Origin: Myxococcus dinghuensis
Lineage (GTDB): Bacteria; Myxococcota; Myxococcia; Myxococcales; Myxococcaceae
DNA: 36,640 nt
Assembly (NCBI RefSeq): GCF_024198235.1
Contig: NZ_JAKCFB010000064.1
Location: 1-36,640, forward strand
Direction of reading: 5' to 3'
How positions within the stretch are numbered: the first letter of the stretch is position 1; each line of letters starts with the position of its first letter. Under the pieces are notes generated by a model, which ran no database searches, was not told where the DNA came from, and saw only the letters and a program-made list of their open reading frames with translations. The position numbers and the translations under genes were made by a program. This document shows positions 16,444-27,336 of the stretch, one piece after another.

Positions 16444-17109
16444 CTACGCCCGGCCGCCCTGCATCTTGCGGTACACGCCCACCACGAGGCCCAGGATCAT
16501 CGTGGAGCGGAACTCCGCCCGGCTCACGTAGATGGGCTGCATGGTGGCGTTCGCCGGCTGGAAGCGGATGCGTTCGCCTTCCGGGTAGTAGCGCTTCACC
16601 GTGGCCTCGTCCTCGATGAGGGCCACCACGATGTCGCCCGGCTGCGCCGCCGGCGTCTTCTTCACGAAGAGGTAGTCCCCGTCGTGGATGCCGTCGTCGA
16701 TCATCGACTGGCCCTTGACCCGCAGGGCGAAGACCTCCCGGCCGTTGACGCCTCCCAGCAGGAAGCTGTCGATCTTGACCGAGTCCTCCATGTGCTCCTG
16801 CGCGAGCAGCGGAGCACCCGCGGCCACCTTGCCCAGCAGCGGCACCTCCACCATGCCCGCATCGCGCCGGGCGCCCAGGCCCAGCAGCAGGCGGGCGCGC
16901 TTGGTGGGCACCAGTGAGCGGCTCTGCTGCTCGCCCCGGTTCAGGTACCCCTTGCGCTCCAGCGCCTTGAGGTGGTCGTTCACCCCGTTGGTGGAGCGGA
17001 TGTCCATGTGCTCCCCAATCTCCCGGATGGTGGGCGGGAAACCGCGGGTCTCCGTCTCCTTGACGATGAAGCTGAGAATCTCGCGCTGGCGGTCCGTCAG
17101 CTCTTCCAT
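16444..17109 (-). CDS. lexA: LexA repressor
   Basis: Master repressor of the SOS DNA-damage response; RecA-stimulated self-cleavage inactivates it. The 221 residues contain the N-terminal winged helix (PPTIREIGEHMDIRSTNGVNDHLKAL, 25-50), the cleavage site Ala97-Gly98 (VAAGAP), and the catalytic dyad Ser135 (KGQSMIDDG) and Lys172 (ATVKRYY). The Ser-Lys distance of 37 matches E. coli LexA. ATG 17109 gives the usual MEELTDRQREIL start and is preceded by gaggg; the open frame upstream is not LexA-like. A LexA box directly downstream of a -35-like TTGACT points to autoregulation. Confidence 0.97.
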   Translation of the reverse strand: MEELTDRQREILSFIVKETETRGFPPTIREIGEHMDIRSTNGVNDHLKALERKGYLNRGEQQSRSLVPTKRARLLLGLGARRDAGMVEVPLLGKVAAGAPLLAQEHMEDSVKIDSFLLGGVNGREVFALRVKGQSMIDDGIHDGDYLFVKKTPAAQPGDIVVALIEDEATVKRYYPEGERIRFQPANATMQPIYVSRAEFRSTMILGLVVGVYRKMQGGRA

Positions 17110-17182
17110 GCGCACCCTCGCTCGCCTGGCTTCGCTCCGGGGAGGCTCTCCCCCAGGCAACAGGCTTTCAGTGTCCACTTTC

Positions 17183-17199
17183 CCTGAACATACGTGTAG
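17183..17199 (-). promoter_or_regulatory. LexA box in the lexA promoter
   Basis: Read on the minus strand, CTACACGTATGTTCAGG fits the myxobacterial-type LexA box as I recall it (ending GTTCAG, not the E. coli CTGT-N8-ACAG form) except at one position. TTGACT (minus strand, 17205-17200), a good -35, directly precedes it, so bound LexA would sit in the promoter spacer. The consensus is from memory, so the exact mismatch count should be taken loosely. Confidence 0.75.
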
Positions 17200-17265
17200 A
17201 GTCAATTCGTTCAGTGTCCCCCCGCGCACGGCAGGTACGTGCCGGACGTTCGGTATTCTCAGTTC

Positions 17266-17296
17266 TTGAGGGTTTCCGACGATCTCGACGTACTAT
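17266..17296 (+). promoter_or_regulatory. Candidate promoter of the hybrid kinase gene
   Basis: TTGAGG (17266-17271) and TACTAT (17291-17296) with a 19-base spacer. The -10 ends 10 bases before GTG 17307, which has no Shine-Dalgarno, fitting a leaderless message. The spacer is long, so confidence is limited. Confidence 0.4.
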
Positions 17297-17306
17297 TCCG
17301 CCTGCC

Positions 17307-20300
17307 GTGTCAGAGCTCCGCCACACGCTCCTCTTCGTAGACGACGAAGCCGACGTCCTGGACATCCTCACCCGGATGTTCCAGCGCCGGTATCGGGTCC
17401 TCACTGCCCTCAGTGGTCCTGCGGCGCTGGAGATATTGCGCCGCGAGCAGGTGGACGTGCTGGTGACCGACCAGCGCATGCCGGAGATGACCGGCATCGA
17501 GCTGGCCGCGACCGCTCGCGCCGAAGGCTTCGACGTCACCACGCTCCTCCTCACCGGGTTCACGGACCCCGACGACCTCATCGCGGCCATCAACCAGGGG
17601 CAGGTGTACCGGTACATCACCAAGCCCTGGGACGTGAACGACCTGCTCATCACCGTGAAGAACGCGGTGGAGTACACGCAACTGCGTCGCGACAAGGAGC
17701 GGCTCATCCGCCAGCTCCACCAGCGCGTGGAGGCGCTGTTCGTCCTCTACGAGGTGAGCCGGGCCAGCGCGAATGATCCGGCCAGCTACGACAACATCAT
17801 CGACCGGGTGCTCATCGCCGTGGCGCGGGTGCTGCCGTACGACTGCGGCGCGGCGCTGATCGCCCCGGACGAGTCGCGCAGCGCGACGCTGCGACTGCGG
17901 TGCCACGGCACGGTGGGCGAGCAGGCGCTGCTGGGCGTGAAGGAGTCGATGCTCGGCGCCTACCGCAAGAGCAGCGGGCTGCTCCTGCCGGAGGACCGGG
18001 TCATCACCCGCGTGGCGGGCACGACGACGCAGGACGCGGCGGCGCCGTCCGTCTACCCCAGCCAGCTCACGGTGAACCTGGTGGCGGGTGGGCGTCCGGT
18101 GGGCATGCTGTCGCTGTTCAGCCAGCGCGCGGACGCCTTCACCGAGGACGACGGCGTGCTGCTGGACGTGCTCGCCAACCAGACGGCGGACGCCATCCAG
18201 TCCCTGCGTTCGGCGGAGGAGGAGGCCCGCCACCGCATGGAGCGCATGGTGGAGTCCATGGCGGACGGCGTGGTGCTCACCGACGAGAAGAACGACATCG
18301 TGGTGATGAACCCCGCGGCCCGACGCCTGCTGCACGTGGGCGACGACGCGGCGGAGCACACCAGCCGGATGATGGAGGAGCGGCTGGGCTTCCAGCCCTT
18401 CCACCTGGTGCGCGGCTGGGAGTACAGCGGCAGCCAGGTGCTGCGCGAGGAGGTGAAGCTCTTCGACCGCCACGTGCAGACCACCGCCACGCCGGTGAGC
18501 GACGCGCGCGGGACGCTGCGCGGGGTGTGCGTGGTGCTGCGCGACATCACCGACCAGAAGCGCCTGGAGGAGCGCAAGGACGAGTTCGTCTCCATGGTGA
18601 GCCACGAGCTGCGCACGCCGCTGACGTCCATCTCCGGCGCGCTGGACCTGGTGCTCAACTTCATGGCGGGCGACATCAACGAGCGGCAGCGCCGCTACCT
18701 GTCGCTGGCGCGGGACTCGACGGAGAAGCTCAACACCATCGTCGACGACCTCCTGGACCTGTCGAAGTTCGCCAAGGGCCGCCTGCGGATGAACTTCGAG
18801 GTGGCGTACCTGGACGAGCTGGTCCAGCGCGTGGTGGAGAAGTACGGCCCGGCCTTCGGCGAGAAGCGCGTGCAGGTGACGCCGGGGCTGCCGCGCCATC
18901 CGCTGCGCGTCATCGCAGACCCGAACCGCCTCAACCAGGTCCTCAACAACCTGCTCAACAACGCGGTGAAGTTCACCCCGGAGGGCGGCGAGGTGCGCGT
19001 GGAGCTGCACGCCACGTCCAGCCTGCCGGGCTATGTCGTGCTGTCGTGCTGGAACAGCGGCGAGCCCATCGCCGAGGACAGCCTGGAGCGCATCTTCGAC
19101 CGCTTCGAACAGGCGCGCACCAAGGCCAACCGCACCGTGCGCGGCACGGGCCTGGGCCTGGCCATCTGCCGCAACATCGTCGAGGCGCACGGTGGCCGCA
19201 TCTGGTGCGAGCCGTGCACCGACGGCGTGCGCTTCATGGCGGTGCTGCCCACCGAGCCGCCGCCGGAGCTGCGCCAGGACGACGCGGGCGAGCCCGGGCC
19301 CAAGCGCCGCGAGAGCCGCGGGCGGGTGCTGGTCATCGAGGGCGAGCCGGAGGTCGGCTACATCGCCAAGGCGTTGATGTCCGGACGGGGCTACGACGTG
19401 CGGCTGGCCTTCTCCGCGGAGGAGGGGCTCTCCAGCGCGCGCCACCACCACCCGGACATGATCCTCGTGTCCGTGCGCCTGCCCGACGTGGACGGGCTGC
19501 GGCTGGCGGAGATCCTCCGGCACGACCCGGAGACGCGCCGCGCCCCGCTCCTGCTCACCTCCGCCTTCGACGAGCGCCAGCGCGCCTTCCGTGCCGGCGC
19601 GGACGCGTTCCTGGTCCGCCCGCTGGCGCCGGACAAGCTCCTGGCCACGGTGGACTCGCTGGTTCGCGGCCGCGCGGGCCCGGCGCACGGGCGCGTGCTG
19701 GTGGTGGACGACGACCAGAAGATCGCCGCCATCTGCCGCGAGGTGCTGGAGAACATCGGCTTCAACGTGGCGGTGGCCAGTTCGCTCGAGGAGGGGCGCC
19801 GGTCGCTGCGGGAGCGCCGGCCGGACGTCATCCTGCTCGACGTGACGCTGCCGGACGGCGACGGCTTCCTCTTCCTGGAGGAGATCAAGGCCGAGCGCGC
19901 CAGCGGCCACATCTCCGTCATCTTCATCTCCGCGCGCGCGGAGACGTCCTCGAAGGTGCGCGCGCTCAAGCTGGGCGGCGACGACTACCTCACCAAGCCC
20001 TTCGACGCGCTGGAGCTGGGGGCGCGGGTGGAGAGCGTCATCCGCCGCAAGGAGCAGGAGCTGTCGGCGTCGCCCACCACGCAGTTGCCGGGCTCCACCG
20101 CCATCGAGCGCGAGGTGCAGCGGCGACTGCTGGCGCGCAAGCCCTTCGCCTTCTGCTACCTCGACCTGGACAACCTCAAGGCCTACAACGACTACTACGG
20201 CTTCGCGAAGGCGGACGGCGTCGTGCGCCAGACGGGCGACCTGATGCGGGAGATCTTCGCGCAGGAGGGCGTGCCCGGGGACTTCCTCGGCCACGTGGCC

Positions 20301-20623
20301 GGAGACGACTTCGTCTTCATCGCCTCGCCGGAGTCGGTGGACCGCGTCTGCCAGACGGCCATCGAGACGTTCGACCGCATCATCCCGCTCTACTACGACC
20401 GACAGGACCGGGAGCGTGGCCACATCGAGGCGGAGGACCGCTTCGGCGAGCGCCGCCGCTTCCCCATCATGAGCGTGTCCGTGGTGGCGGTGATGACGGA
20501 CGGCACCCAGGACCACGCGGAGTTGGCGCGGCGTGCAGCAGACATGAAGAAACGCGCCAAGGCCATCCAGGGTTCCGTCTATCTGCGCAGTGATCGTGAG
20601 CAGGTGATACGCTCCGTGGCCGG

Positions 20624-20627
<4 letters not shown>
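17307..20627 (+). CDS. Hybrid histidine kinase: REC-GAF-PAS-HisKA-HATPase-REC-REC-GGDEF-like
   Basis: A soluble 1106-residue signalling protein. Domains in order: receiver 1 (7-122; Asp55, Lys in YITKPWD) of the type often joined to RpfG-like outputs; GAF (about 150-305); PAS (about 315-420); histidine kinase with His433 (SHELRTPL), an N-box (LNNLLNNAVKF) and GTGLGLAI; receiver 2 (about 673-790); receiver 3 (about 796-915; Asp845, KPFD); and a C-terminal GGDEF-like domain (about 945-1095). Receiver 2 looks dead: Ser722 replaces the phosphoacceptor Asp, EGEPE the acidic pocket, and Arg the Lys. The GGDEF motif reads AGDDF (998-1002), so diguanylate cyclase activity is doubtful. GTG 17307 is the natural start of receiver 1, though an in-frame GTG at 17214 exists. 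Its stop overlaps the next start (GTGA). Confidence 0.92.
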
Positions 20628-22471
<1,844 letters not shown>

Positions 22472-22508
22472 GCTCCACGGATGGCTGTGATAGCTAACGG
22501 GAGACGCA

Positions 22509-23480
22509 ATGGCCGAGCCCCGACCCAGCCGGCGCCAGACGCCCTTCTTCCTCGGGCTCGCGCTCATCCTCGCGACGCTGCCCCTGGGGTGGTTCGTCTT
22601 CCTTCGCACGTCGCCCCCACCCCCTCCACCGCCGCCTCCTCCCGTGGTGGCGCCGGACGTGGCGCCGGTGGTGGAGAAGGCCCTGGAGCTGGAGCTCACG
22701 GAGGTCACCGGCACGGTGGAGGTGAAGTCCGGCGACGGTTCGTGGCGCAAGGCGGCGGTGGGCATGGCGCTGCGCCGGCATGACCAGGTGCGCACCGACG
22801 ACGGTTCGTACGCGGTGCTCATCGGCGGGGAGGCGGTGGAGTTCCGCATGGACCCGGGCACCGAGGTGTCCGTGGAGGACCTCACGAAGTCCGTGTCCCG
22901 CCTCCTGCTCGCCAACGGTATGGCCACCGCCATCGTCCGTCCGGGCGTGCGCCACACCTTCGAGGTGAAGGCGGCGCAGAGCGACGCGGTGGCCACGTTG
23001 CAGCAGGGCGGTGTCTTCACCATGAGCAACAACGGCGCGGGCACCGTGGCCGTGGGCACGCGCGAGGGTGAGGTCACCCTCGTCGGGCAGGGCAAGGTGG
23101 TCATCGTCCGTGCGGGCCAGCAGTCCATCGTCCGCCCCGGCCACGCGCCTTCGGAGCCTTCTCAGGTGCCCACCAGCCTCCTGCTCAAGGTGGACTGGCC
23201 GGTGGACCGCACCCGCCGCGAGCGCGAGCTGCTGGTGAAGGGCCAGACGACGCCCGGCAGCCGCGTCGAGGTGAACGCCGTGCGCGTCACCGCCGACGCC
23301 GACGGGCGCTTCGAGCGCAAGGTGAAGCTGAAGGAAGGCGCCAACACGGTGGACGTCCGCGCCGTGGGTGTGGGCCGGCTGGAGCAGCGTGATCGCGCCG
23401 AGGTGGTGGTCGACACGCGCGCTCCGTCGATGAAGACCGACACGGACATCTGGAACCAGGCCCACGACGACCCGCAGTGA
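22509..23480 (+). CDS. FecR-domain protein with N-terminal membrane anchor and Ig-like end
   Basis: A 323-residue protein. One transmembrane helix (12-32) precedes a run of ten prolines (36-45) and a FecR-type domain (about 60-200; TGTVEVKSGDGSWRKA, then FRMDPGTEVSV and GVFTMSNNGAGTVAVGTREGEV). The end (about 205-310) resembles a small beta-sandwich of the glucodextranase/Ig-like type (VNAVRVTADADGRFERKVKLKEGANTVDV). FecR domains pass envelope signals or bind ligands; no ECF sigma factor or TonB receptor gene is near, so classic iron signalling is unlikely. ATG 22509 has gggaga upstream. It follows the sensor kinase by 37 bases and probably ends that signalling operon, before the riboswitch-led surface operon. 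Confidence 0.85.
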   Translation: MAEPRPSRRQTPFFLGLALILATLPLGWFVFLRTSPPPPPPPPPPVVAPDVAPVVEKALELELTEVTGTVEVKSGDGSWRKAAVGMALRRHDQVRTDDGSYAVLIGGEAVEFRMDPGTEVSVEDLTKSVSRLLLANGMATAIVRPGVRHTFEVKAAQSDAVATLQQGGVFTMSNNGAGTVAVGTREGEVTLVGQGKVVIVRAGQQSIVRPGHAPSEPSQVPTSLLLKVDWPVDRTRRERELLVKGQTTPGSRVEVNAVRVTADADGRFERKVKLKEGANTVDVRAVGVGRLEQRDRAEVVVDTRAPSMKTDTDIWNQAHDDPQ

Positions 23481-23508
23481 GGGCAGGGCGACCGGACGAG
23501 CGAGCGGC

Positions 23509-23538
23509 TTGACCCATGCCAGAGGGTCTCCCTAGACT
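23509..23538 (+). promoter_or_regulatory. Promoter in front of the cyclic-di-GMP riboswitch
   Basis: TTGACC (23509-23514), an 18-base spacer and TAGACT (23533-23538) form the best sigma-70-type promoter in the window. Transcription would begin near 23545, about ten bases before the riboswitch aptamer, the spacing expected for a riboswitch-controlled leader. Confidence 0.6.
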
Positions 23539-23554
23539 CCTGGGTACAACGTCG

Positions 23555-23646
23555 TTCCTGTTCAAGGGCAATCCAGGGCGAAAGCCTTGGTGCGCAAAGC
23601 CGCGGGGCCTGAAGTCCGGCCGGCCGTGACCGCCGTGGGAAGAACC
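23555..23646 (+). ncRNA. Cyclic-di-GMP-I riboswitch aptamer (GEMM-I)
   Basis: Conserved GEMM-I core elements occur in order: AAGGGCAATCC (23564-23574); the P1b hairpin (CCAGGGC / GCCTTGG, 23573-23590) capped by a GAAA tetraloop (23580-23583); and CGCAAAGCC (23593-23601). The closing stem can form from GTTC near 23560 and GAAC at 23642-23645. In the numbering of the V. cholerae Vc2 structure, the base equal to G20 is G (23567) and A47 is A (23596), favouring cyclic di-GMP over the Hypr (cGAMP) class. The second hairpin and 3' strand (23605-23640) depart more from consensus. It lies between a promoter and the MYXO-CTERM gene at 23730. Family and ligand come from recall of the motif. Confidence 0.82.
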
Positions 23647-23662
23647 ATCCGGGGTGGATTCC

Positions 23663-23721
23663 GGACCCACTGCGCCTTGTGCGGGCCTGGGTCCGTCCCG
23701 TTCTCCGAGTCCTCCGGGAGG
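23663..23721 (+). promoter_or_regulatory. Possible riboswitch expression platform
   Basis: Downstream of the aptamer, ggaccca (23663-23669) pairs with tgggtcc (23688-23694) around a further small stem. Next, cctc (23711-23714) can pair with gagg (23718-23721), hiding part of the gggagg Shine-Dalgarno used for ATG 23730. No U-tract follows the first stem, so control of ribosome access seems likelier than termination. Both stems are seen; their switching is inferred. Confidence 0.45.
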
Positions 23722-23729
23722 TTCTTCTG

Positions 23730-25397
23730 ATGCTGCGCGCGCTCCCCCTCCTGACGTGTCTGTTGCCTGCGCTGTCCCCCGCGGCTGACGCCCCTTCCCT
23801 CTCGGGAGCCCTGCAGGTGGTGAACGCGGGCCCTGGAGACCAGACGGACCCCCATGTGAGCGGCTCGCTCGTGGCGTACACGAACGAGTCGGGTGGCACG
23901 AGTGAGATCCGCTACCACGACCTGACGACGGGGGAGGACGCGGCCATCCCCAACGGCGGCGCGTTCGACTTCGTGTCGGACGTCAGTGGCGGGACGGTGG
24001 TGTTCACCCGCGTCAGCACCTCGAGCGCCATCTTCACCTTCGACGTGAGCACGGACGGCCCGCCGGAGGAGCTCGCGCCGCAGGACGGCAGCAGCCGGCG
24101 CGCGGCCGTCATCGGAGGGCGCACGGTGGCGTGGCAGGACTTCGGCTACACCGGCAGCACGCTGGAGCCGGAGATCGCCGTGTTCGACCTGGACCAGCGC
24201 ACGCTCACGCGCCTCACCGACGACCACATGCTGGACCGCACGCCCGCGGTGTCCCCGGACGGGAAGACGGTGGTCTGGGCCAAGTGCGACGTGGCGGGGC
24301 AGCACTGCGATATCTGGCAGGCGCGCTGGGGCGGTGACCGCTTCAACTCGCAGGCCCTCACCGGCAGCGAGGGCGAGGAGTCCCAGCCCGACACCAACGG
24401 CGACATCGTCGTCTACGCCAGCACGCGCACGGTGGAGGGCGTGACGGACCGCGACATCTACTGGAAGCCCGTGAACGGCGGCGCCGAGCAGCGCCTGGCG
24501 CTCCCCGGGCTGGACGCGAACCCGAGCGTCAGCGGCTCGTTGATCGCCTTCGAGCGGAAGGACCCTGCGAAGGGGGACTTCGACATCGTGCTCTACGACC
24601 TGAGCACGCAGACGCTCTACCAACTGACGAACTCGCCGGAGGACGAGAACCTCAACGACCTGAGCGTGTCCGACGACGGCACGGTGCGCGTGGTGTGGAC
24701 GGTGTCCGAGGCGGGCGACTTCAACGTCCACGCCTTCACCTTCGAGCTGCCGCGCGAGAATCCGTGCGAGGGCGTGGCGGCGTTCGGCGCCACGCCGCGC
24801 ACGGCCGAGCAGGTGTGCAACCAGCCCGGGTCGACGCCGCTGCTCGCGGCGCTGGAGGTGGCGCGCACCACGGGGCAGCCGAACGCGGTGTCGCTCGGCT
24901 TCTACGGCAAGGGCGCGGGGGTCATGTGTGTCGACAATGGCTACGCGGGAGACCGCGCCACGTCGGGGTGGGTGTGGCTGGATGGCGCGGAGATCGTCGA
25001 CCCCTCCCGTTTCAAGCCGGGTGTGTCACTCGTGGCGCGAGACATCCGGATGAAGGGCAGCAGTTGGCTCGCGGCGCTCATCTCCGGGAGCGCGGGCAGC
25101 TCGTTCCGCATCCGCGTCTACGGTGAGCCTTCCCAGTGTGGTGTCTCGAATGTCTCATCCGCGGGATTGCCCGGCGCGCAGCTCATCCCCGGGACACGCG
25201 TGGTCCCTGTCGTCGTCGAGGGCAGCGGGGTGTCACCACTGACCTTTGGCAACGAGGATGGAACAGGCTGTAGCACGGGGGGCGGCTCGCTGGCCGCGGG
25301 GGGATTGGCGCTGCTGGCGCTGTGTTTGACCCGCCCCCGGCGTGCGCGTGTCGTCGTTGCGCGGAAGGAGCTTCGACGGAACGGCGGCGCCCTGTAG
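23730..25397 (+). CDS. Surface protein: TolB-like beta-propeller with MYXO-CTERM tail
   Basis: A 555-residue exported protein. After a signal peptide (MLRALPLLTCLLPALSPAADA) come repeated TolB/WD40-like blades to about residue 350, with typical units such as DRTPAVSPDGKTVVWAK and DFDIVLYDLSTQTLYQLT. A Cys-containing beta-rich segment of unknown type follows (about 360-500). The C-terminus is a MYXO-CTERM signal: GCSTGGG, a hydrophobic helix, then PRRARVV. In Myxococcus such tails are processed by myxosortase-type proteases, and the proteins reach the cell surface. ATG 23730 has gggagg at the right distance; the frame is open upstream into the leader but has no better start. It is first in a four-gene run behind the cyclic-di-GMP riboswitch and probably presents a binding platform outside the cell. 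Confidence 0.85.
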   Translation: MLRALPLLTCLLPALSPAADAPSLSGALQVVNAGPGDQTDPHVSGSLVAYTNESGGTSEIRYHDLTTGEDAAIPNGGAFDFVSDVSGGTVVFTRVSTSSAIFTFDVSTDGPPEELAPQDGSSRRAAVIGGRTVAWQDFGYTGSTLEPEIAVFDLDQRTLTRLTDDHMLDRTPAVSPDGKTVVWAKCDVAGQHCDIWQARWGGDRFNSQALTGSEGEESQPDTNGDIVVYASTRTVEGVTDRDIYWKPVNGGAEQRLALPGLDANPSVSGSLIAFERKDPAKGDFDIVLYDLSTQTLYQLTNSPEDENLNDLSVSDDGTVRVVWTVSEAGDFNVHAFTFELPRENPCEGVAAFGATPRTAEQVCNQPGSTPLLAALEVARTTGQPNAVSLGFYGKGAGVMCVDNGYAGDRATSGWVWLDGAEIVDPSRFKPGVSLVARDIRMKGSSWLAALISGSAGSSFRIRVYGEPSQCGVSNVSSAGLPGAQLIPGTRVVPVVVEGSGVSPLTFGNEDGTGCSTGGGSLAAGGLALLALCLTRPRRARVVVARKELRRNGGAL

Positions 25398-25400
25398 AGT
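25395..25400 (+). promoter_or_regulatory. Candidate -10 for an internal promoter of the Ig-like gene
   Basis: TAGAGT lies across the stop codon of the preceding gene and ends 10 bases before CTG 25411. TTCGAC (25372-25377), 17 bases upstream, could be the -35. This would allow expression independent of the riboswitch. Weak evidence by itself. Confidence 0.3.
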
Positions 25401-25410
25401 TACACGCGCC

Positions 25411-27336
25411 CTGAACCGGTTTCTCCTCGCCATCCTCCTGTTGCTGTGCGCCCCGGTCTGGGCGGACACGCTCGAGCTCCTCGGGCCGTCGTCCGCCGTC
25501 GCGCCGGATGGCTTTCCCGTGGCGCTCGCGCGGAAGGATGCCTCGGGTGTGCTCGTGCCGTTGGGTGCGCCCGTGGTGAGCGCCGAGGGCGCGGAGCTGA
25601 AGGAGGGCCCGGCCCAGCCGCCGCTGCGCACGTTCGTGGTGGTGCCGCGCGCCGGCGCCCGCGACGTGCTCGTGCGAGCGCGCGTCGACGGGCTCGAGGC
25701 GCAGGCGCGCTTCGTGCTCGGGCCGCCGGCGACGGAGGTGAAGCTGGCGCTGGAGCCCGCCGCGCCGGTGAAGGGGCGGGACAAGGAGGCGGTGCTCACC
25801 GTGCGCATGCTCCGTCCGGACGGCACCGCCGACGACACCGGCGCGCCGCCCGTCGTCCGCGTGAGCACGGGGCGCATCGAGGGGCTCGAGCGCGCCGAGC
25901 CGGGCATCTACCGCGCGCGCTACATGTTGCCGGACACGCGCTACCCGGAGGTCGCCATCCTGGTGGCCTTCTCCGCGTGGCCCAGTCCCCAGTCGGTGCA
26001 TGGCACCTACGGGCGGGTCCTGGTGCCGCTCGCCGCGTCCGTCAACCTGCCGGGCACCACGGAGCCGGACGCGCGCATCTCCGTGGCCATCTCCGGGGAA
26101 TCGTTCGGTCCGGTGACGGCGGGCGCGGACGGGCGCTTCCGCCTGCCCATCGTCGTGCCGCCGGGCCACCGCTTCGGTCAGGGCAGCGTGGTGGACCGCG
26201 CGGGCAACGTGCGGCGCATGCCGGTGGACCTCAACCTCCCGCCCACCGACGGGTTGGCGTGCGTGCTGCAACCGCAGCGGCTGCCCGCGGATGGTGTGTC
26301 GCGCGCGCGGTTGCTGTGTGCGACGAGTGATCCGCTCGGCAGTCCCGTGGACGACGCGAAGGTGACGACGCAGGTCCGCCACGGCACGCTGCGGGGCCCG
26401 GTTCGCGCGGCGGGAGGGATGTTGGAGTGGCTCTACACGGCGCCGCGGGTCCTGGCGGACGACGAGCGCATCGAGGTCGCCTGGCCACAGCGCGGGCCGG
26501 GCTCTCGTGAGTCGCTGGCGCTCCAACTCGTGCAGGGCCCCGTGCAGGAGGTGCGCGCGACGCTGTCCGACTCGCTGGTGCACCGGGGCTCGGAGGCTCG
26601 ACTGACGCTCGATGCGCGGGACGCCCTGTCGCGTCCCCGCTCGGGCGCGAAGGTGGAGCTGGAGGCGCCCGTGGGGACCTTCTCTCCCGTGGTGGAGTCG
26701 CCGCCGGGGACGTATGCCACCCAGTGGCAACCGCCGGTGTCGGGCTCAGACGTCGACGTGACACTCCAGGCCCGGGCCTGGGGGCCCGTGGGCAGCGAGC
26801 CGGCGCGCATCTCCGTGTGGTCGCAGGACGGAGGGCTCTACGCGGGAGTCTCGGACCTGGCGGGGCTGCCCGTCCCCTCGCAGCCGTTGATGGTCGACGG
26901 ACGGCCGCTGATGACGGGTGAGGACGGCACCGTGGCCCTGGGCGTATTGGCACCGGGCGTCCATGCCGTCGCGCATGGCGTGTGGACGGGCCTGGTGCGC
27001 ACCCTCCATGTCCTCGGGAAGGACGGCCCGGTGTCCCCGCTGGAGGCGCCGCTCGTGCCGCCCGCGGCGCGGTTGTCGGTGCGGCTGGCCCCCGAGGTGC
27101 CCGTCAACGTGCGGCTCCGCGTCGACGGGGCGCGGGTGACGTATTGGTTGGAGGACGCGAAGGGCCAGGTGCTGACAGGGCGCGAGGTCCACGTCGCGCA
27201 GTCCAGCGGCTCGCGCGATGCGCTCGAGAGTCATGACGGACGCACGTCGTTCACGGTGCGCTCCGACCGTCCCGTGAGCGTGTCCGTCGCCGACGTCGCC
27301 ACCGGCGTGACGGCGCTGGCCGAGGTCCGCCCATGA
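25411..27336 (+). CDS. Exported Ig-like (invasin-type) repeat protein
   Basis: A secreted protein of about 641 residues made of beta-sandwich repeats, with no catalytic motif seen. Units such as EVRATLSDSLVHRGSEARLTL, RSGAKVELEAPVGTF and PGTYATQWQPP resemble bacterial Ig-like or invasin domains. The start is uncertain. The frame is open from 25342 (GTG, overlapping the previous gene by 56 bases; a second GTG at 25348), but either start gives a signal peptide with an odd 20-residue N-region. A CTG at 25411 would give an ideal signal peptide (NRFLLAILLLLCAPVWA, cut before DTLELL) and has a -10-like TAGAGT ten bases upstream. Its stop overlaps the next ATG (ATGA), so it and the barrel protein are translationally coupled and probably form a complex. 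Confidence 0.72.
   Translation: MNRFLLAILLLLCAPVWADTLELLGPSSAVAPDGFPVALARKDASGVLVPLGAPVVSAEGAELKEGPAQPPLRTFVVVPRAGARDVLVRARVDGLEAQARFVLGPPATEVKLALEPAAPVKGRDKEAVLTVRMLRPDGTADDTGAPPVVRVSTGRIEGLERAEPGIYRARYMLPDTRYPEVAILVAFSAWPSPQSVHGTYGRVLVPLAASVNLPGTTEPDARISVAISGESFGPVTAGADGRFRLPIVVPPGHRFGQGSVVDRAGNVRRMPVDLNLPPTDGLACVLQPQRLPADGVSRARLLCATSDPLGSPVDDAKVTTQVRHGTLRGPVRAAGGMLEWLYTAPRVLADDERIEVAWPQRGPGSRESLALQLVQGPVQEVRATLSDSLVHRGSEARLTLDARDALSRPRSGAKVELEAPVGTFSPVVESPPGTYATQWQPPVSGSDVDVTLQARAWGPVGSEPARISVWSQDGGLYAGVSDLAGLPVPSQPLMVDGRPLMTGEDGTVALGVLAPGVHAVAHGVWTGLVRTLHVLGKDGPVSPLEAPLVPPAARLSVRLAPEVPVNVRLRVDGARVTYWLEDAKGQVLTGREVHVAQSSGSRDALESHDGRTSFTVRSDRPVSVSVADVATGVTALAEVRP

Noticed and set aside
17199..17215. 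Second LexA box on the plus strand
   Set aside because: Only the GTTCAG half fits; several positions of the other half disagree. Kept as a half-site remark, not called as a site.
17310..20516. A 1068-codon open frame on the minus strand opposite the hybrid kinase
   Set aside because: It is the compositional mirror of a high-GC gene: its product is His/Arg/Val-rich with no recognisable domain, whereas the plus strand encodes clear signalling domains. The same applies to the long minus frames at 512-2149, 3292-5052, 20579-23128, 27576-30389 and 31083-33584.
23555..23646. Hypr-type (cGAMP) GEMM-Ib riboswitch
   Set aside because: The base equal to Vc2 position 20 is G, as in cyclic-di-GMP aptamers, whereas Hypr members typically carry A. 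Specificity still needs a binding test.
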